A stretch of 64,000 bases of DNA from CAIQJJ01 sp964606085. GTDB taxonomy: Bacteria > Chloroflexota > Anaerolineae > Anaerolineales > UBA4823. A program made the translations under genes and the position numbers. A model generated the notes under the pieces. The model saw nothing but the letters and a program-made list of their open reading frames with translations, had not been told where the DNA came from and made no database searches. Below are positions 17,705 through 26,551 of this stretch, piece after piece (the first letter of the stretch is position 1; every line of letters starts with the position of its first letter). The stretch covers positions 1 through 64,000 of the forward strand of contig CAZSFD010000013.1 of the NCBI GenBank assembly GCA_964606085.1. The letters run 5' to 3'.

Positions 17705-18805
17705 ATGCTCACCCTCCCTGGCCTGATAGACCCCCACGTCCACCTGCGCGAACCCGGCGCAACGCATAAAGAAGATTACGATAGCGGCACCTGTGCCGCC
17801 CTCGCTGGCGGCTTTACGCTGGTGCTGGCCATGCCCAACACGAAGCCGCCCATCTTCGATGCCGCCACGCTCGACCTTGCCCTCGAGTCCGCCCGCCGCA
17901 AAGCGCGCTGCGATTACGCCCAATATGTTGGCGCCGGCCCCGCTAACGCCGAAACTGCCGCCGCCCTGGCTCCACGCGCCGCCGCCCTCAAAATGTACCT
18001 CGATATGACCTTTGGCCAACTGCGCCTCGATGATATGACCCTCTGGCAGCCACACTTTGCCGCCTACCCGAAGGAATATCCCATCGTGGCGCACTCTGAA
18101 AGCCGCACGATGGCCGCGGCGATTTTATTTGCCGCCATCTACGACCGCCCGGTGCATATCGCCCATGTCTCGCTGAAAGAAGAGATTCTGGTGATCAAGG
18201 CGGCCAAAGAACGCGGTATCAAGGTCACGTGTGAGGTGGGGCCGCATCACCTGTTCCTGGCTGAGGGCGGCATGCCGCTGGCGAACGCTGGCTGCTGCTG
18301 CACGGCTGGACTGCCCGGTGGGCGCGCCGAAGTACGTCCGCGTCTGGCAACGAAGGAAGATGCCGAAGCCCTGTGGGCCAACCTGGATGTGATTGACTGC
18401 TTCGCGACCGATCACGCCCCGCACACGGTTGCTGAAAAAGATGGCGAGAACCCCCCGCCGGGCTTCCCCGGCCTCGAGACGGCCCTGCCGCTGCTGCTCA
18501 CCGCCGTCCACGAAGGCCGGCTCACGCTCGATCAATTGGTGGCGCGCATGTACACCAACCCCCAACGCATCTTCCGCCTGCCCCAACAGCCCGAAACCTG
18601 GGTGGATGTGGACGAAGATGCCGAATACGAAATCAGCGCCAGCGAACTGCACTCGCGCTGCGGCTGGACGCCCTTCGATGGCTGGAAGGTGCGTGGCCGT
18701 GTGCGCCGCGTGGTGCTGCGCGGTCGCCAGGCGTTTGGCGATGGGCAGGTTTTGGTGGAAGCGGGTTATGGGCGCGATGTGCGCGCCGTTTTGCGCGCTG
18801 GCTGA
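17705..18805 (+). CDS. pyrC: Dihydroorotase, CAD-like type
   Basis: 366 residues from the ATG at 17705; an in-frame TTG at 17690 is less likely. It forms dihydroorotate in pyrimidine synthesis. Metal ligands are visible: His11 and His13 (DPHVHLREPG), Lys96 as the carbamylated lysine (ALKMYLDMTF), His130 (AHSES), His154 (HIAHV) and Asp236 (TDHAPH). The stretches SLKEEILVIKAAKERGIKVT, 'PPPGFPGLETALPLLLTAV' and 'WTPFDGWKVRGRVRRVVLRG' closely resemble the eukaryotic CAD dihydroorotase domain rather than typical bacterial PyrC. An odd CCC run is at 197-199. There is no clear ribosome-binding site. Confidence 0.9.
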   Translation: MLTLPGLIDPHVHLREPGATHKEDYDSGTCAALAGGFTLVLAMPNTKPPIFDAATLDLALESARRKARCDYAQYVGAGPANAETAAALAPRAAALKMYLDMTFGQLRLDDMTLWQPHFAAYPKEYPIVAHSESRTMAAAILFAAIYDRPVHIAHVSLKEEILVIKAAKERGIKVTCEVGPHHLFLAEGGMPLANAGCCCTAGLPGGRAEVRPRLATKEDAEALWANLDVIDCFATDHAPHTVAEKDGENPPPGFPGLETALPLLLTAVHEGRLTLDQLVARMYTNPQRIFRLPQQPETWVDVDEDAEYEISASELHSRCGWTPFDGWKVRGRVRRVVLRGRQAFGDGQVLVEAGYGRDVRAVLRAG

Positions 18806-18809
18806 TGGC

Positions 18810-19088
18810 TCAGCGATTTTCCGTCAAGACCCCCGCGATATATTTGTGCAGCACGCTGGAAATGAGCGTTTGATAAGGAATGCCCTCGCGCAGGGCGATT
18901 TTTTGCAGGCTTAACAGATCGTTTTCAGAAATGCGGATATTGACCCGTTTATCTTTGCGAAAGGTGGCGCGCGCGTAGGCCTGATATTGCCCCTTTTGCT
19001 CCTGGATATTTTGAACTGCCTGCCACTCCTCGTTTTCGTAAGAGGCCAGCAATTCCAGCTCATCTTGGGTCAATTTCAAATCACTCAT
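18810..19088 (-). CDS. Antitoxin-like protein (CopG/BrnA type)
   Basis: 92 residues. The ATG at 19088 has AAGGTGG upstream and overlaps the toxin stop by eight bases. The C-terminal half (RVNIRISENDLLSLQKIALR and EGIPYQTLISSVLHKY) is a ribbon-helix-helix DNA-binding signature, while the N-terminal half (TQDELELLASYENEEWQAV) should bind the toxin. Such antitoxins usually repress their own operon. The gene ends only four bases from the dihydroorotase stop, in convergent orientation. Confidence 0.82.
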   Translation of the reverse strand: MSDLKLTQDELELLASYENEEWQAVQNIQEQKGQYQAYARATFRKDKRVNIRISENDLLSLQKIALREGIPYQTLISSVLHKYIAGVLTENR

Positions 19089-19365
19089 TTGAACCACCTT
19101 TCAGATAATCTCTCGTTGCCTTGCGGCTTGGGATGATCGTTTTCAAGAAAACCTCGCGCGTGTTTTCAACGAAAGGAACCAGATACATATACCCGCGCAC
19201 CTGTACAATGAAAATTTTTTGCCCTGGATATTTCTCCGGGTTGGAATGTTCTACAATCATCCGTAAATACCCTTGTTCGATGTGAAGGACAATCTCCTCG
19301 AATGAGATGTCCCGCTCTTTTTTCAACCAGGCGTTTTTCTCGTCATTCCAATTGAAAATTTTCAT
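19081..19365 (-). CDS. BrnT-like toxin
   Basis: 94 residues. It starts MKIFNWNDEKNAWLKKERDI, with 'SFEEIVLHIEQG' and a closing TIIPSRKATRDYL that matches the BrnT/DUF497-type RNase toxin plan (WDEKN, S/F-EE, and R-K near the end). The toxin-first order is also BrnTA-like. The ATG lies six bases after a TACAAT box with no ribosome-binding site, so it is probably leaderless. It separates dihydroorotase from aspartate transcarbamylase on the opposite strand. Toxicity is inferred from family only. Confidence 0.75.
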   Translation of the reverse strand: MKIFNWNDEKNAWLKKERDISFEEIVLHIEQGYLRMIVEHSNPEKYPGQKIFIVQVRGYMYLVPFVENTREVFLKTIIPSRKATRDYLKGGSNE

Positions 19366-19371
19366 GAATAA

Positions 19372-19380
19372 ATTGTAGCA
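19372..19380 (-). promoter_or_regulatory. Extended -10 promoter of toxin operon
   Basis: Minus-strand TGCTACAAT (19380-19372), six bases from the toxin ATG. It is the likely autoregulated promoter of the pair. Confidence 0.5.
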
Positions 19381-19429
19381 CTTTGTGTGCCGATTGGCAA
19401 CAACTTTCAAGAATCAAGGAGTCATAACC

Positions 19430-20413
19430 ATGCCTGCTCAAACTTCTAACCTTCACCTGCCCTTTGGCGAAAACAAACAAGCCCCCTGGCTGGGCAAAGA
19501 TATTCTCTCCGTCAGGCAATTCAGTCGCGACGACCTGGAATATGTGTTTGGCGTGGCGCACGAAATGCGCGAGATGGTGGCGCGTGTGGGTACGTTTGAC
19601 CTGCTCAAGGGCAAAATCCTCGCCAACCTGTTTTACGAGCCATCCACGCGCACCTCGTCGTCGTTTACGGCGGCCATGGAGCGGTTGGGCGGCAGCGTCA
19701 TCCCGATCAACGAGGTGCGTTATTCGTCGGTCTCGAAGGGCGAGAGCCTGCCCGACACGGTGCGCACGCTGGAATGCTATGCCGATGTGATTGTGCTGCG
19801 CCACCCCGAAGTGGGCGCTGCCGCAATGGCCGCCAAAGCCGCCCGAAAACCGGTGATCAACGCCGGCGATGGTGTGGGTGAGCATCCCACCCAGGCCTTG
19901 CTCGACACCTTCACCATCTTCGAGGAACTCGGTGTGGGCGTGGTGGACGGCCTGACGGTGACGATGCTCGGCGACCTGAAATATGGCCGCACGGTGCATT
20001 CGCTGGCGCGCCTGCTCTCGTTATACAAGGTCAAATTGAATTACGTTTCGCCCGATATTTTACGCATGCCCCAGGAAGTGATGGATGAAGTGGCCGAGAA
20101 GGGCATTCCGCAAAACGAGTACACCAGTCTCGATGCGGTATTGCCCGATACCGATGTCCTCTATGTGACGCGCGTGCAAAAAGAACGCTTCAGCGACGAA
20201 GCGGTTTACGAAAGCGTCAAGGGCGCTTTTGTGATCAACCCGGCGATCATGCAGGCGGCGAAGAAGGAGATGATTGTGATGCACCCCCTGCCGCGGGTCG
20301 GTGAAATTGCCTATGAGTTTGACGATGACCCGCGAGCGGCGTATTTCCGCCAGATGGAATATGGCCTGTATGTGCGTATGGCTTTGCTGGCGATGGTGTT
20401 GGGCAAGGCTTAG
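19430..20413 (+). CDS. pyrB: Aspartate carbamoyltransferase catalytic chain
   Basis: 327 residues. AAGGAG precedes the ATG at 19430. It joins carbamoyl phosphate and aspartate, the step before dihydroorotase. The carbamoyl-phosphate site STRTS (72-76), the loop lysine Lys103 (VSKGES), HPTQ (152-155), the GDLKYGRTVHSLA motif and HPLPR are all present. The opening GKDILSVRQFSRDDLEYVF and the end 'DPRAAYFRQMEYGLYVRMALL' again look closest to the ATCase domain of CAD. No regulatory-chain gene is nearby. A terminator follows. Confidence 0.95.
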   Translation: MPAQTSNLHLPFGENKQAPWLGKDILSVRQFSRDDLEYVFGVAHEMREMVARVGTFDLLKGKILANLFYEPSTRTSSSFTAAMERLGGSVIPINEVRYSSVSKGESLPDTVRTLECYADVIVLRHPEVGAAAMAAKAARKPVINAGDGVGEHPTQALLDTFTIFEELGVGVVDGLTVTMLGDLKYGRTVHSLARLLSLYKVKLNYVSPDILRMPQEVMDEVAEKGIPQNEYTSLDAVLPDTDVLYVTRVQKERFSDEAVYESVKGAFVINPAIMQAAKKEMIVMHPLPRVGEIAYEFDDDPRAAYFRQMEYGLYVRMALLAMVLGKA

Positions 20414-20423
20414 TGGCGCTCCG

Positions 20424-20457
20424 GGGCTGGCATTGCGCTGCCAATGCCAGCCCTTTT
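20424..20457 (+). terminator. Intrinsic terminator of pyrB
   Basis: Twelve-bp stem GGGCTGGCATTG/CAATGCCAGCCC, six-base loop, then TTTT. Confidence 0.85.
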
Positions 20458-20559
20458 CTATTTACGCAAATCAAACCAATGTATGCCCGAATACTCTGTA
20501 AAATAATGATGAAGTTTGCCTGAGGGAAAATCTGCCATAACCCGGTTTGCATCCTTCTT

Positions 20560-23493
20560 ATGACCAATCTACCGCCTACTTCTGCTGTCCCATTGTTTGA
20601 CTACACCGATACCGCCCGTATCGAGCGCCTGATTGGGGCGATTGTGCGCCTGTCGTTGGGTATCCTGGCTGCGGCCATGTTGATTGTTTTCTTGCTGCAA
20701 GGTTTTTCCATTGCAATGCCCCGCGGTGCATATTTGCTGGCCTTGCTGGCGAGTGCAACCGTGTTCTTGATCGCCGCTTTGCTGGTGCGCTTGCGTCAGG
20801 TGTTGGTGGCGGCGTTGTTTTTGCCGGCTTCGATGTGGGTGCTGATCTCGGCGCTGGTGTTTTTCACCGGCGGGATGCAAAGCCCTGGCTTTGTTTTTTA
20901 TGCGGTGGTGGCTGTTTTGGCGGCGATGTTGACGGGGGTGGGCGCGGGCGGTCTCTATCTGCTTCTGATGTTTTTGATCAGTGCGGGATTTGTCTATGCC
21001 GAACAGGTTGGCTGGCTGCCGTCACCGATCCTGAACGAGGTCACCGCCGTCGAGTGGGCCCTGGCATACGGGTTGTCCTTTTTATGGGCAATGGGGTTGA
21101 TTTACATCAACGTGATAGACTTGCGCCGACTGCTGCTCCACAGCCGCCAGAGCGAAGAGGCGCTCAAAGAAAACAACCGCGAACTGCATGCCATGCGTGT
21201 TTCGTTGCAAAACTACGCCCGCTCGCTCGAACGGCGTGTGGTTCACCTGCAAGTGGCCGCCGAGATTGCCCGTGAAGCTACCTTGCTGGATAAAATGGAT
21301 GACCTGCTCAACCGCGCTGTTACGCTCGTGCGTGACCGGTTTGGCTTCTACCATGCGGGGATATTCCTGGTCGAAAACGATTATGCGGTTTTGCGCGCGG
21401 CCACCGGCGAGGCTGGCGCGGCCATGCTGGCGGCGCAGCACCAACTGAAGGTGGGGGAGGTGGGCATCGTGGGCTATGTCACTGGCACAGGCCAGCCACG
21501 CATCGCCCTCGATGTGGGCACCGATGCCGCTTATTTTCGCAACCCCTACCTGCCTGAAACACGTTCCGAGATGGCCGTTCCCTTGCAAGTGGGCCGTCAA
21601 ATCATTGGCGCCCTCGATGTGCAGAGCCGCCAGGCCAATGCCTTTCACAGTGAAGATATCGCCATTTTGCAAACGCTCTCAGACCAGTTAGCCATTGCCA
21701 TCGAAAATGCCCGCCTGTATGAGTCTGCCCAACGTCGTCTGGATGAACTGACCACCCTGCACGCCGTAGCGCTGGCCGCCGCCGAAGCCACCTCACAAGA
21801 CGAATTGATCGAACGCGCCACGCAGTTGATCGGCGAGAAGCTCTACCCCAATAACTTTGGCATCCTGCTGGTAGATGATGCGGCAGGCGTCCTGCGTTTC
21901 CACCCCTCGTATCGCGGCCTCGATGACGCCTTGAAACAGGTTGCCTACCCGGTTGGGCAGGGCGTCATTGGGCGGGTGGCTGCCGATGGCCGGGTGATGC
22001 GTGTTTCAGAAGTGACCCGCCAGCCGGCCTATCTCGATATACACGCCGGGATGCAATCTGAGTTATGTGTGCCGCTCAACGTGGGCGGCCAGGTTATCGG
22101 CGTGATCAATGCCGAGCATACTCGTTCGGGGGCATTTACCCAGGCCGACGAACGTTTGCTGCTGGCCTTTTCGGGGCAGTTAGCCACGGCTATCGAAAAG
22201 GTGCGTCTGTTCGAACTGGCTACCCGGCGCGCTGCCGCCCTCGAAGCCTTGCGTCAGGCCGGGTTGAGCATCACCGCCAACCTCGAGGTGATGGCCGTTT
22301 TCGAGGCCATTTTGCAGCACACCGTTAAACTGGTGCAATGCGATTCGGCCCGCATCTACCGTTACGATGGCAAAACACTCATCTTTGGCACAGCCCTGGG
22401 GCGCGATGGCAAACCGCATGGGCCGATCCCGCCCCCGCGCCCGCAAGGCCTCACCTACACGGTGGCCCGCACAGGTCAGCGGATGGTCGTCTCTGACGTG
22501 ACCCGGCACGCCTTGTTCGCCAACCTGTACAGCCAGGGCGCTCTGGCTGGCCTGCCCTTGCGCTGCGGCGAGGATGTGATCGGCGTGATGAACATCGTCT
22601 TCGAGAAAACCCCGCACCACTTTGACGCCTTTGAACTGCATGTGCTGGAACTGTTGGCCGACTCAGCCGCCATTGCCCTGACCAATGCCCAGCTCTATGC
22701 CGATGCGCAAGAGCGCGCCCGGGCGCTTTCGCTGGCGCTGGCCGAACGCGAAGAACTCGACCGCCTGAAGGATGAATTGATCCAAAACGTCTCTCACGAA
22801 TTGCGCACGCCGGTTGCCATCATCCGCGGCTATGCCGACCTGTTGGCGCAGGAAGAATTGGGCGCGCTCTTACCCGAACAGGCCGATGCGGTGGCGGTCA
22901 TTGCCCGGCGCGTTACGCTGTTGGGCAAAATTGTGGATGATTTGACGACAATGATGGAAACGGAGGCCAGGCCAGCCTATCGCGAAAGCGTTCAACTGGC
23001 CGAACTGGTGCAGCGGGTGGTGCAAGATTTCCACACCTCGCTGGCAAACGCCGGTCTGACGCTGGCGCTCGATTTACCCCGGCAGGCCCCCCTGGTGCAG
23101 GGCAACGCTGCCCATCTCACCCGCCTGGTGGATAACTTGATCGGCAACGCCATTAAATTCACGCCGGTTGGCGGCACGATCGGCGTTTCGCTGTCTTTCG
23201 ATCAGGCCGTTGTCCAATTGCAGGTGTGCGATTCGGGGGTGGGCATCCCGTCTGATAAGCTCACGCGCATCTTCGACCGTTTTTACCAGGTGGACGGCAG
23301 CACCACCCGGCGGTATGGCGGCACCGGCCTCGGCCTGGCCCTGGTCAAGGAGATAGCCGTGGCGCATGGCGGCCAGGTCAGCGTGGAGAGCGAAGTGGGC
23401 CGCGGCAGCACATTTACCATCACACTACCGTTGGAAGGCGCTTTGCCCATCGAGGCGGCGCAGACAAGGATTTTAGATACAAGCGAAAAGTGA
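20560..23493 (+). CDS. Membrane sensor histidine kinase with three GAF domains
   Basis: 977 residues. About six membrane helices (20-185) are followed by a short coiled coil, then three GAF-like domains (roughly 235-385, 400-545 and 560-705, with 'EMAVPLQVGRQIIGALDVQS' and 'ELCVPLNVGGQVIGVINAEH'). The HisKA domain has NVSHELRTP (His746), and the HATPase has DNLIGNAIKF, DSGVGIP and GGTGLGLAL. It lacks a receiver domain and no response regulator is adjacent. The input could be a small ligand, redox state or light; bilin-binding Cys was not obvious. It has no clear ribosome-binding site. Confidence 0.9.
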   Translation: MTNLPPTSAVPLFDYTDTARIERLIGAIVRLSLGILAAAMLIVFLLQGFSIAMPRGAYLLALLASATVFLIAALLVRLRQVLVAALFLPASMWVLISALVFFTGGMQSPGFVFYAVVAVLAAMLTGVGAGGLYLLLMFLISAGFVYAEQVGWLPSPILNEVTAVEWALAYGLSFLWAMGLIYINVIDLRRLLLHSRQSEEALKENNRELHAMRVSLQNYARSLERRVVHLQVAAEIAREATLLDKMDDLLNRAVTLVRDRFGFYHAGIFLVENDYAVLRAATGEAGAAMLAAQHQLKVGEVGIVGYVTGTGQPRIALDVGTDAAYFRNPYLPETRSEMAVPLQVGRQIIGALDVQSRQANAFHSEDIAILQTLSDQLAIAIENARLYESAQRRLDELTTLHAVALAAAEATSQDELIERATQLIGEKLYPNNFGILLVDDAAGVLRFHPSYRGLDDALKQVAYPVGQGVIGRVAADGRVMRVSEVTRQPAYLDIHAGMQSELCVPLNVGGQVIGVINAEHTRSGAFTQADERLLLAFSGQLATAIEKVRLFELATRRAAALEALRQAGLSITANLEVMAVFEAILQHTVKLVQCDSARIYRYDGKTLIFGTALGRDGKPHGPIPPPRPQGLTYTVARTGQRMVVSDVTRHALFANLYSQGALAGLPLRCGEDVIGVMNIVFEKTPHHFDAFELHVLELLADSAAIALTNAQLYADAQERARALSLALAEREELDRLKDELIQNVSHELRTPVAIIRGYADLLAQEELGALLPEQADAVAVIARRVTLLGKIVDDLTTMMETEARPAYRESVQLAELVQRVVQDFHTSLANAGLTLALDLPRQAPLVQGNAAHLTRLVDNLIGNAIKFTPVGGTIGVSLSFDQAVVQLQVCDSGVGIPSDKLTRIFDRFYQVDGSTTRRYGGTGLGLALVKEIAVAHGGQVSVESEVGRGSTFTITLPLEGALPIEAAQTRILDTSEK

Positions 23494-23575
23494 CACCTGA
23501 CACTTGGTAAGGGTTTGTCTGACAAGCATAATGATTAACACGCGTTAACCACTCTCATCTTTGTAGGAGGTACGA

Positions 23576-23848
23576 ATGCCCGTCAAGGGATGGATCGAAG
23601 TTCACGAATTGTATTGTAAGGGGTGTGAATTGTGTGTCAGCGCCTGCCCACAAAATGTATTGGCCCTCGACCACGAACACCTGACACCCAAGGGGTATCA
23701 CCCCGTCATTCTCAGCGCAGATGGCTGCACCGGTTGTGCCATCTGCGCTGTTGTTTGCCCAGAGGCCGCCTTAACGGTATATCGCGAAGCGCCAGCCAAA
23801 GACTCCCGGGCGCAAGCAGCTCCCACCGCCCAGCAGGAGGCCCCATGA
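23576..23848 (+). CDS. 2x[4Fe-4S] ferredoxin subunit of 2-oxoacid oxidoreductase
   Basis: 90 residues with two complete CxxCxxCxxxC clusters: Cys14/17/20/24 (CKGCELCVSACP) and Cys51/54/57/61 (CTGCAICAVVCP). It has a strong AGGAGG site. It overlaps the alpha subunit gene by ATGA and opens a delta-alpha-beta-gamma operon. It passes electrons from the thiamine-diphosphate subunit to free ferredoxin. A hydrophilic Ala/Gln tail follows the second cluster. Confidence 0.93.
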   Translation: MPVKGWIEVHELYCKGCELCVSACPQNVLALDHEHLTPKGYHPVILSADGCTGCAICAVVCPEAALTVYREAPAKDSRAQAAPTAQQEAP

Positions 23849-24975
23849 CCCGCGAACTGCTCGAAGGCAATTACGCCATGGCCGAGGCTGCCATCCGCGC
23901 CGGCCTCGATGCCTACTTTGGCTACCCGATCACGCCGCAAACCGAAATCCTCGAATGGATGTCGAAGCGGATGCCCGAACTTGGGCGAGCCTTTGTGCAG
24001 GCCGAAAGCGAAGTCGCCGCCATCAACATGGTCTATGGCGCGGCCTGCACCGGGGCGCGCGTGATGAGTTCGTCTTCCAGCCCGGGTGTCAGCCTGATGA
24101 TGGAAGGCATGTCTTACATCGCCGGCACCGAACTGCCGATGGTGCTGATAGACATCGTGCGCGGCGGCCCCGGCCTGGGTAACATTGCCCCCTCCCAGGG
24201 CGACTATAACCAGATCGTCCACGGCGGCGGGCATGGCGACTACTTCCCCATCGTCCTCGCGCCCGCCAGCGTGCAAGAGGCGATTGACCTGACCGTGCTG
24301 TCGTTCGACCTGGCCGAACGCTACCGCTCCATCGTCATCGTCATGGCCGATGGCAGCATCGGCCAGATGATGGAGCCTGCCGAACTGCCTGAAATGCGCC
24401 AGCCCAGGCCAGAACGCCCTGCATGGGCCACCACCGGCGCCATTGGGCGCACGCCGCGCATTCTGTCTTCCATTTACCTCCAGCCGGAAGACGAAGAAAA
24501 GACCAATCTGCGCCTGTTGCAGCGCAAATACGAAATCGAAGCCAAAGAACTACGCTATCGCGAATACTACCTCGATGACGCCGAGTTCGTGGTGGTGGGC
24601 TTTGGCACGGCTGGCCGTGTGGCGCTTTCGGCGGTGCGCGCCGCCCGCGCCGAGGGCATTCGTGTGGGCCTGCTGCGCCCGATTACCCTCAATCCTTTCC
24701 CCACCAACCCGTTGATCGAGTTGGCAAAAAATGCCCAGGCTTTTCTGGTGGTGGAAATGAATTCGGGCATGATGCTGCAAGATGTCGCCATGGCGATGAA
24801 GGGCATTTGCCCGATTGAGTTTTATGGCCGCATGGGCGGTGTGGTACCCTTCCCCGATGAAATTCTGCACGAAATTCGCCGCATTGCCCGCGAACCCGAA
24901 GCGCTCTCCACCATTGATAACCCGCGGGTCAAATGGATGCACCGCATGGCTGCCGGGCGGATTGGGCTTTCATAG
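23845..24975 (+). CDS. vorB: 2-oxoacid:ferredoxin oxidoreductase alpha subunit (VorB/KorA-like)
   Basis: 376 residues. The start MTRELLEGNYAMAEAAIRAG at 23845 overlaps the ferredoxin stop. It carries the pyrimidine-binding domain of pyruvate:ferredoxin-type enzymes: 'GLDAYFGYPITPQTEILE', 'VQAESEVAAINMVYGAACTG', MTSSS-like MSSSSSPGVSLM, and GPGLGNIAPSQGDY. The Rossmann-like C-terminal half has FVVVGFGTAGR. The substrate is likely a branched-chain 2-oxoacid or 2-oxoglutarate (VorB versus KorA cannot be settled by eye). CoA-dependent oxidative decarboxylation would feed reduced ferredoxin. Confidence 0.88.
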   Translation: MTRELLEGNYAMAEAAIRAGLDAYFGYPITPQTEILEWMSKRMPELGRAFVQAESEVAAINMVYGAACTGARVMSSSSSPGVSLMMEGMSYIAGTELPMVLIDIVRGGPGLGNIAPSQGDYNQIVHGGGHGDYFPIVLAPASVQEAIDLTVLSFDLAERYRSIVIVMADGSIGQMMEPAELPEMRQPRPERPAWATTGAIGRTPRILSSIYLQPEDEEKTNLRLLQRKYEIEAKELRYREYYLDDAEFVVVGFGTAGRVALSAVRAARAEGIRVGLLRPITLNPFPTNPLIELAKNAQAFLVVEMNSGMMLQDVAMAMKGICPIEFYGRMGGVVPFPDEILHEIRRIAREPEALSTIDNPRVKWMHRMAAGRIGLS

Positions 24976-24982
24976 GTGATTT

Positions 24983-25774
24983 ATGGAAACAACCCTCACT
25001 CAACCCAATGTCCAAACCGTCTATATCCGCCCTGAATCGTTGACCGATGTTTCGACCCACTACTGCCCCGGCTGCACGCATGGCACGGCCCACCGCCTGA
25101 TTGCCGAAGTGCTGGATGAAATGGGCCTGCGTGAACGCACCATTGGCGTCGCCCCGGTGGGCTGCTCGGTGTTTGCCTACAACTATTTCAACTGCGATTT
25201 TGTCGAAGCGCCGCATGGCCGCGCCCCGGCCATGGCCACGGGCATCAAGCGGGTGCTGCCCGACCGATTCGTCTTCACCTACCAGGGTGATGGCGACCTG
25301 GCCTCCATCGGCATGGCCGAGATCATGCACGCCGCCGCCCGCGGCGAAAACATCACCGTCATCTTCCTCAACAACGCCATTTTTGGCATGACCGGCGGCC
25401 AGATGGCGCCAACCACGCTGCCCGGCCAAAAAACCAGTTCATCGCCCACCGGCCGCGATGTCGAAACGACCGGCCTGCCCCTGCGCATGGCCGAAATCCT
25501 CGCCAAGGTGGATGGCGTCAGCTATTCGGTGCGCCGCAGCCTGCACGACCCGAAGAACATCCGCCTGGCCAAGAAAGCCATTCGCACCGCTTTCGATGTG
25601 CAGGTGCGCGGCCTGGGCTTTGCCATGGTCGAGTTGCTCTCCTCCTGCCCCACCAACTGGGGCCTCAGCCCGCTCGATGCGCTGCAATGGGTGGCCGACA
25701 AGATGGTGCCTTATTACCCGCTCGAAGATTTCAAAGTCTGCGCCGAATTGGTCAGCAGCAAGGCAGGAGGTTGA
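24983..25774 (+). CDS. 2-oxoacid:ferredoxin oxidoreductase beta subunit (TPP-binding)
   Basis: 263 residues. CPGCTHG near residue 31 and the thiamine-diphosphate motif GDGDLASIGMAE ... NNAIFGMTGGQMAPTT mark the beta subunit of the VorA/KorB group. The 'GVAPVGCSVFAYNYFNCDFVEAPHGR' stretch is typical. It starts seven bases after the alpha subunit. This chain holds the TPP-Mg site where the oxoacid is decarboxylated. Confidence 0.92.
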   Translation: METTLTQPNVQTVYIRPESLTDVSTHYCPGCTHGTAHRLIAEVLDEMGLRERTIGVAPVGCSVFAYNYFNCDFVEAPHGRAPAMATGIKRVLPDRFVFTYQGDGDLASIGMAEIMHAAARGENITVIFLNNAIFGMTGGQMAPTTLPGQKTSSSPTGRDVETTGLPLRMAEILAKVDGVSYSVRRSLHDPKNIRLAKKAIRTAFDVQVRGLGFAMVELLSSCPTNWGLSPLDALQWVADKMVPYYPLEDFKVCAELVSSKAGG

Positions 25775-25775
25775 C

Positions 25776-26333
25776 ATGCAAACCGAAGTCGTTTTCGCCG
25801 GGTTTGGCGGCCAGGGCGCGCTCTTCGCCGGGCAGATGTTGGCCTACGCCGGCATGGATGCCGGTCTGGCCGTCACCTGGATGCCCTCCTACGGCCCCGA
25901 AATGCGCGGCGGCACCGCCAACTGCCAGGTGATCATCGCCGACGAAGAAATCGGCTCGCCGCTCAGCCTGCACCCCAGGGCCGCCGTAGCCATGAACCTG
26001 CCCTCGCTCGACAAATATGAGCCGATCATTGCCGCCGATGGCGTGCTGATTGCCAACGCATCGCTGATCAACCGTCCATTGGCGCGCGGCGACATCCAGG
26101 GCGTGTTGATCCCCGCCAACGACATCGCCGAATCCCTGGGCAGTCAGCGCCTGACCAACGTGGTCATGTTGGGCGCTTTGCTGCACAAACTACCCGTCCT
26201 TTCGCTTGAAGCGCTCGAAGCCGCCCTCGATACCCACCTGCCGCAGCGTCACCGCAAGATGCTCCCCGCCAATATCGAGGCTCTGCGCCGCGGCGCCGCC
26301 TTCGCCCGCGGCGAACACGCAATACCGGTGTAG
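25776..26333 (+). CDS. 2-oxoacid:ferredoxin oxidoreductase gamma subunit
   Basis: 185 residues from the ATG at 25776, just after the beta stop, with AGGAGG seven bases upstream. FAGFGGQGALFAGQMLAYAG is the glycine-rich signature of the gamma/POR catalytic domain, followed by 'WMPSYGPEMRGGTANCQVIIADEEI' and 'TNVVMLGALL'. It completes the four-part enzyme. The operon ends here, before a dispersed repeat. Confidence 0.92.
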   Translation: MQTEVVFAGFGGQGALFAGQMLAYAGMDAGLAVTWMPSYGPEMRGGTANCQVIIADEEIGSPLSLHPRAAVAMNLPSLDKYEPIIAADGVLIANASLINRPLARGDIQGVLIPANDIAESLGSQRLTNVVMLGALLHKLPVLSLEALEAALDTHLPQRHRKMLPANIEALRRGAAFARGEHAIPV

Positions 26334-26349
26334 GGGCGTATCGCATAGT

Positions 26350-26407
26350 CCCGTGGCGCAAGTCTCTGACTTGCGATAGCGCGCAAACCAAAGGTTTGCG
26401 CCACGGC
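26350..26407 (-). repeat. Dispersed repeat B, copy 1
   Basis: On the minus strand it reads GTGGCGCAAACCTTTGGTTT, continuing with GCGCGCTATCGCAAGTCAG and AGACTTGCGCCACGGG. It matches copies at 30841-30990 and 60387-60484. Internal inverted repeats (GGCGCAA...TTGCGCC) should form a hairpin. Confidence 0.8.
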
Positions 26408-26484
26408 AGCCAGCTATGAAAATAGATGCGGGCGAATGCCTGGCATCGTGAACTGCCGCTTCGATCAGGCGTTCGGAGCGTAGC

Positions 26485-26515
26485 AAAAAGGACAACATCG
26501 CATGTTGTCCTTTTT
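26485..26515. terminator. Intrinsic terminator between oxidoreductase operon and tdk
   Basis: Fourteen-bp stem AAAAAGGACAACAT/ATGTTGTCCTTTTT with a three-base loop. It ends 20 bases before the tdk -10 element, so it serves the upstream operon. Confidence 0.85.
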
Positions 26516-26535
26516 GTATGCCCCCCAGTTTCCAA

Positions 26536-26544
26536 TGGTAAAAT
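26536..26544 (+). promoter_or_regulatory. Extended -10 promoter of tdk
   Basis: TGGTAAAAT (26536-26544) ends seven bases before the ATG at 26552, implying a leaderless or nearly leaderless transcript. Confidence 0.5.
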
Positions 26545-26551
26545 GCTGCCC

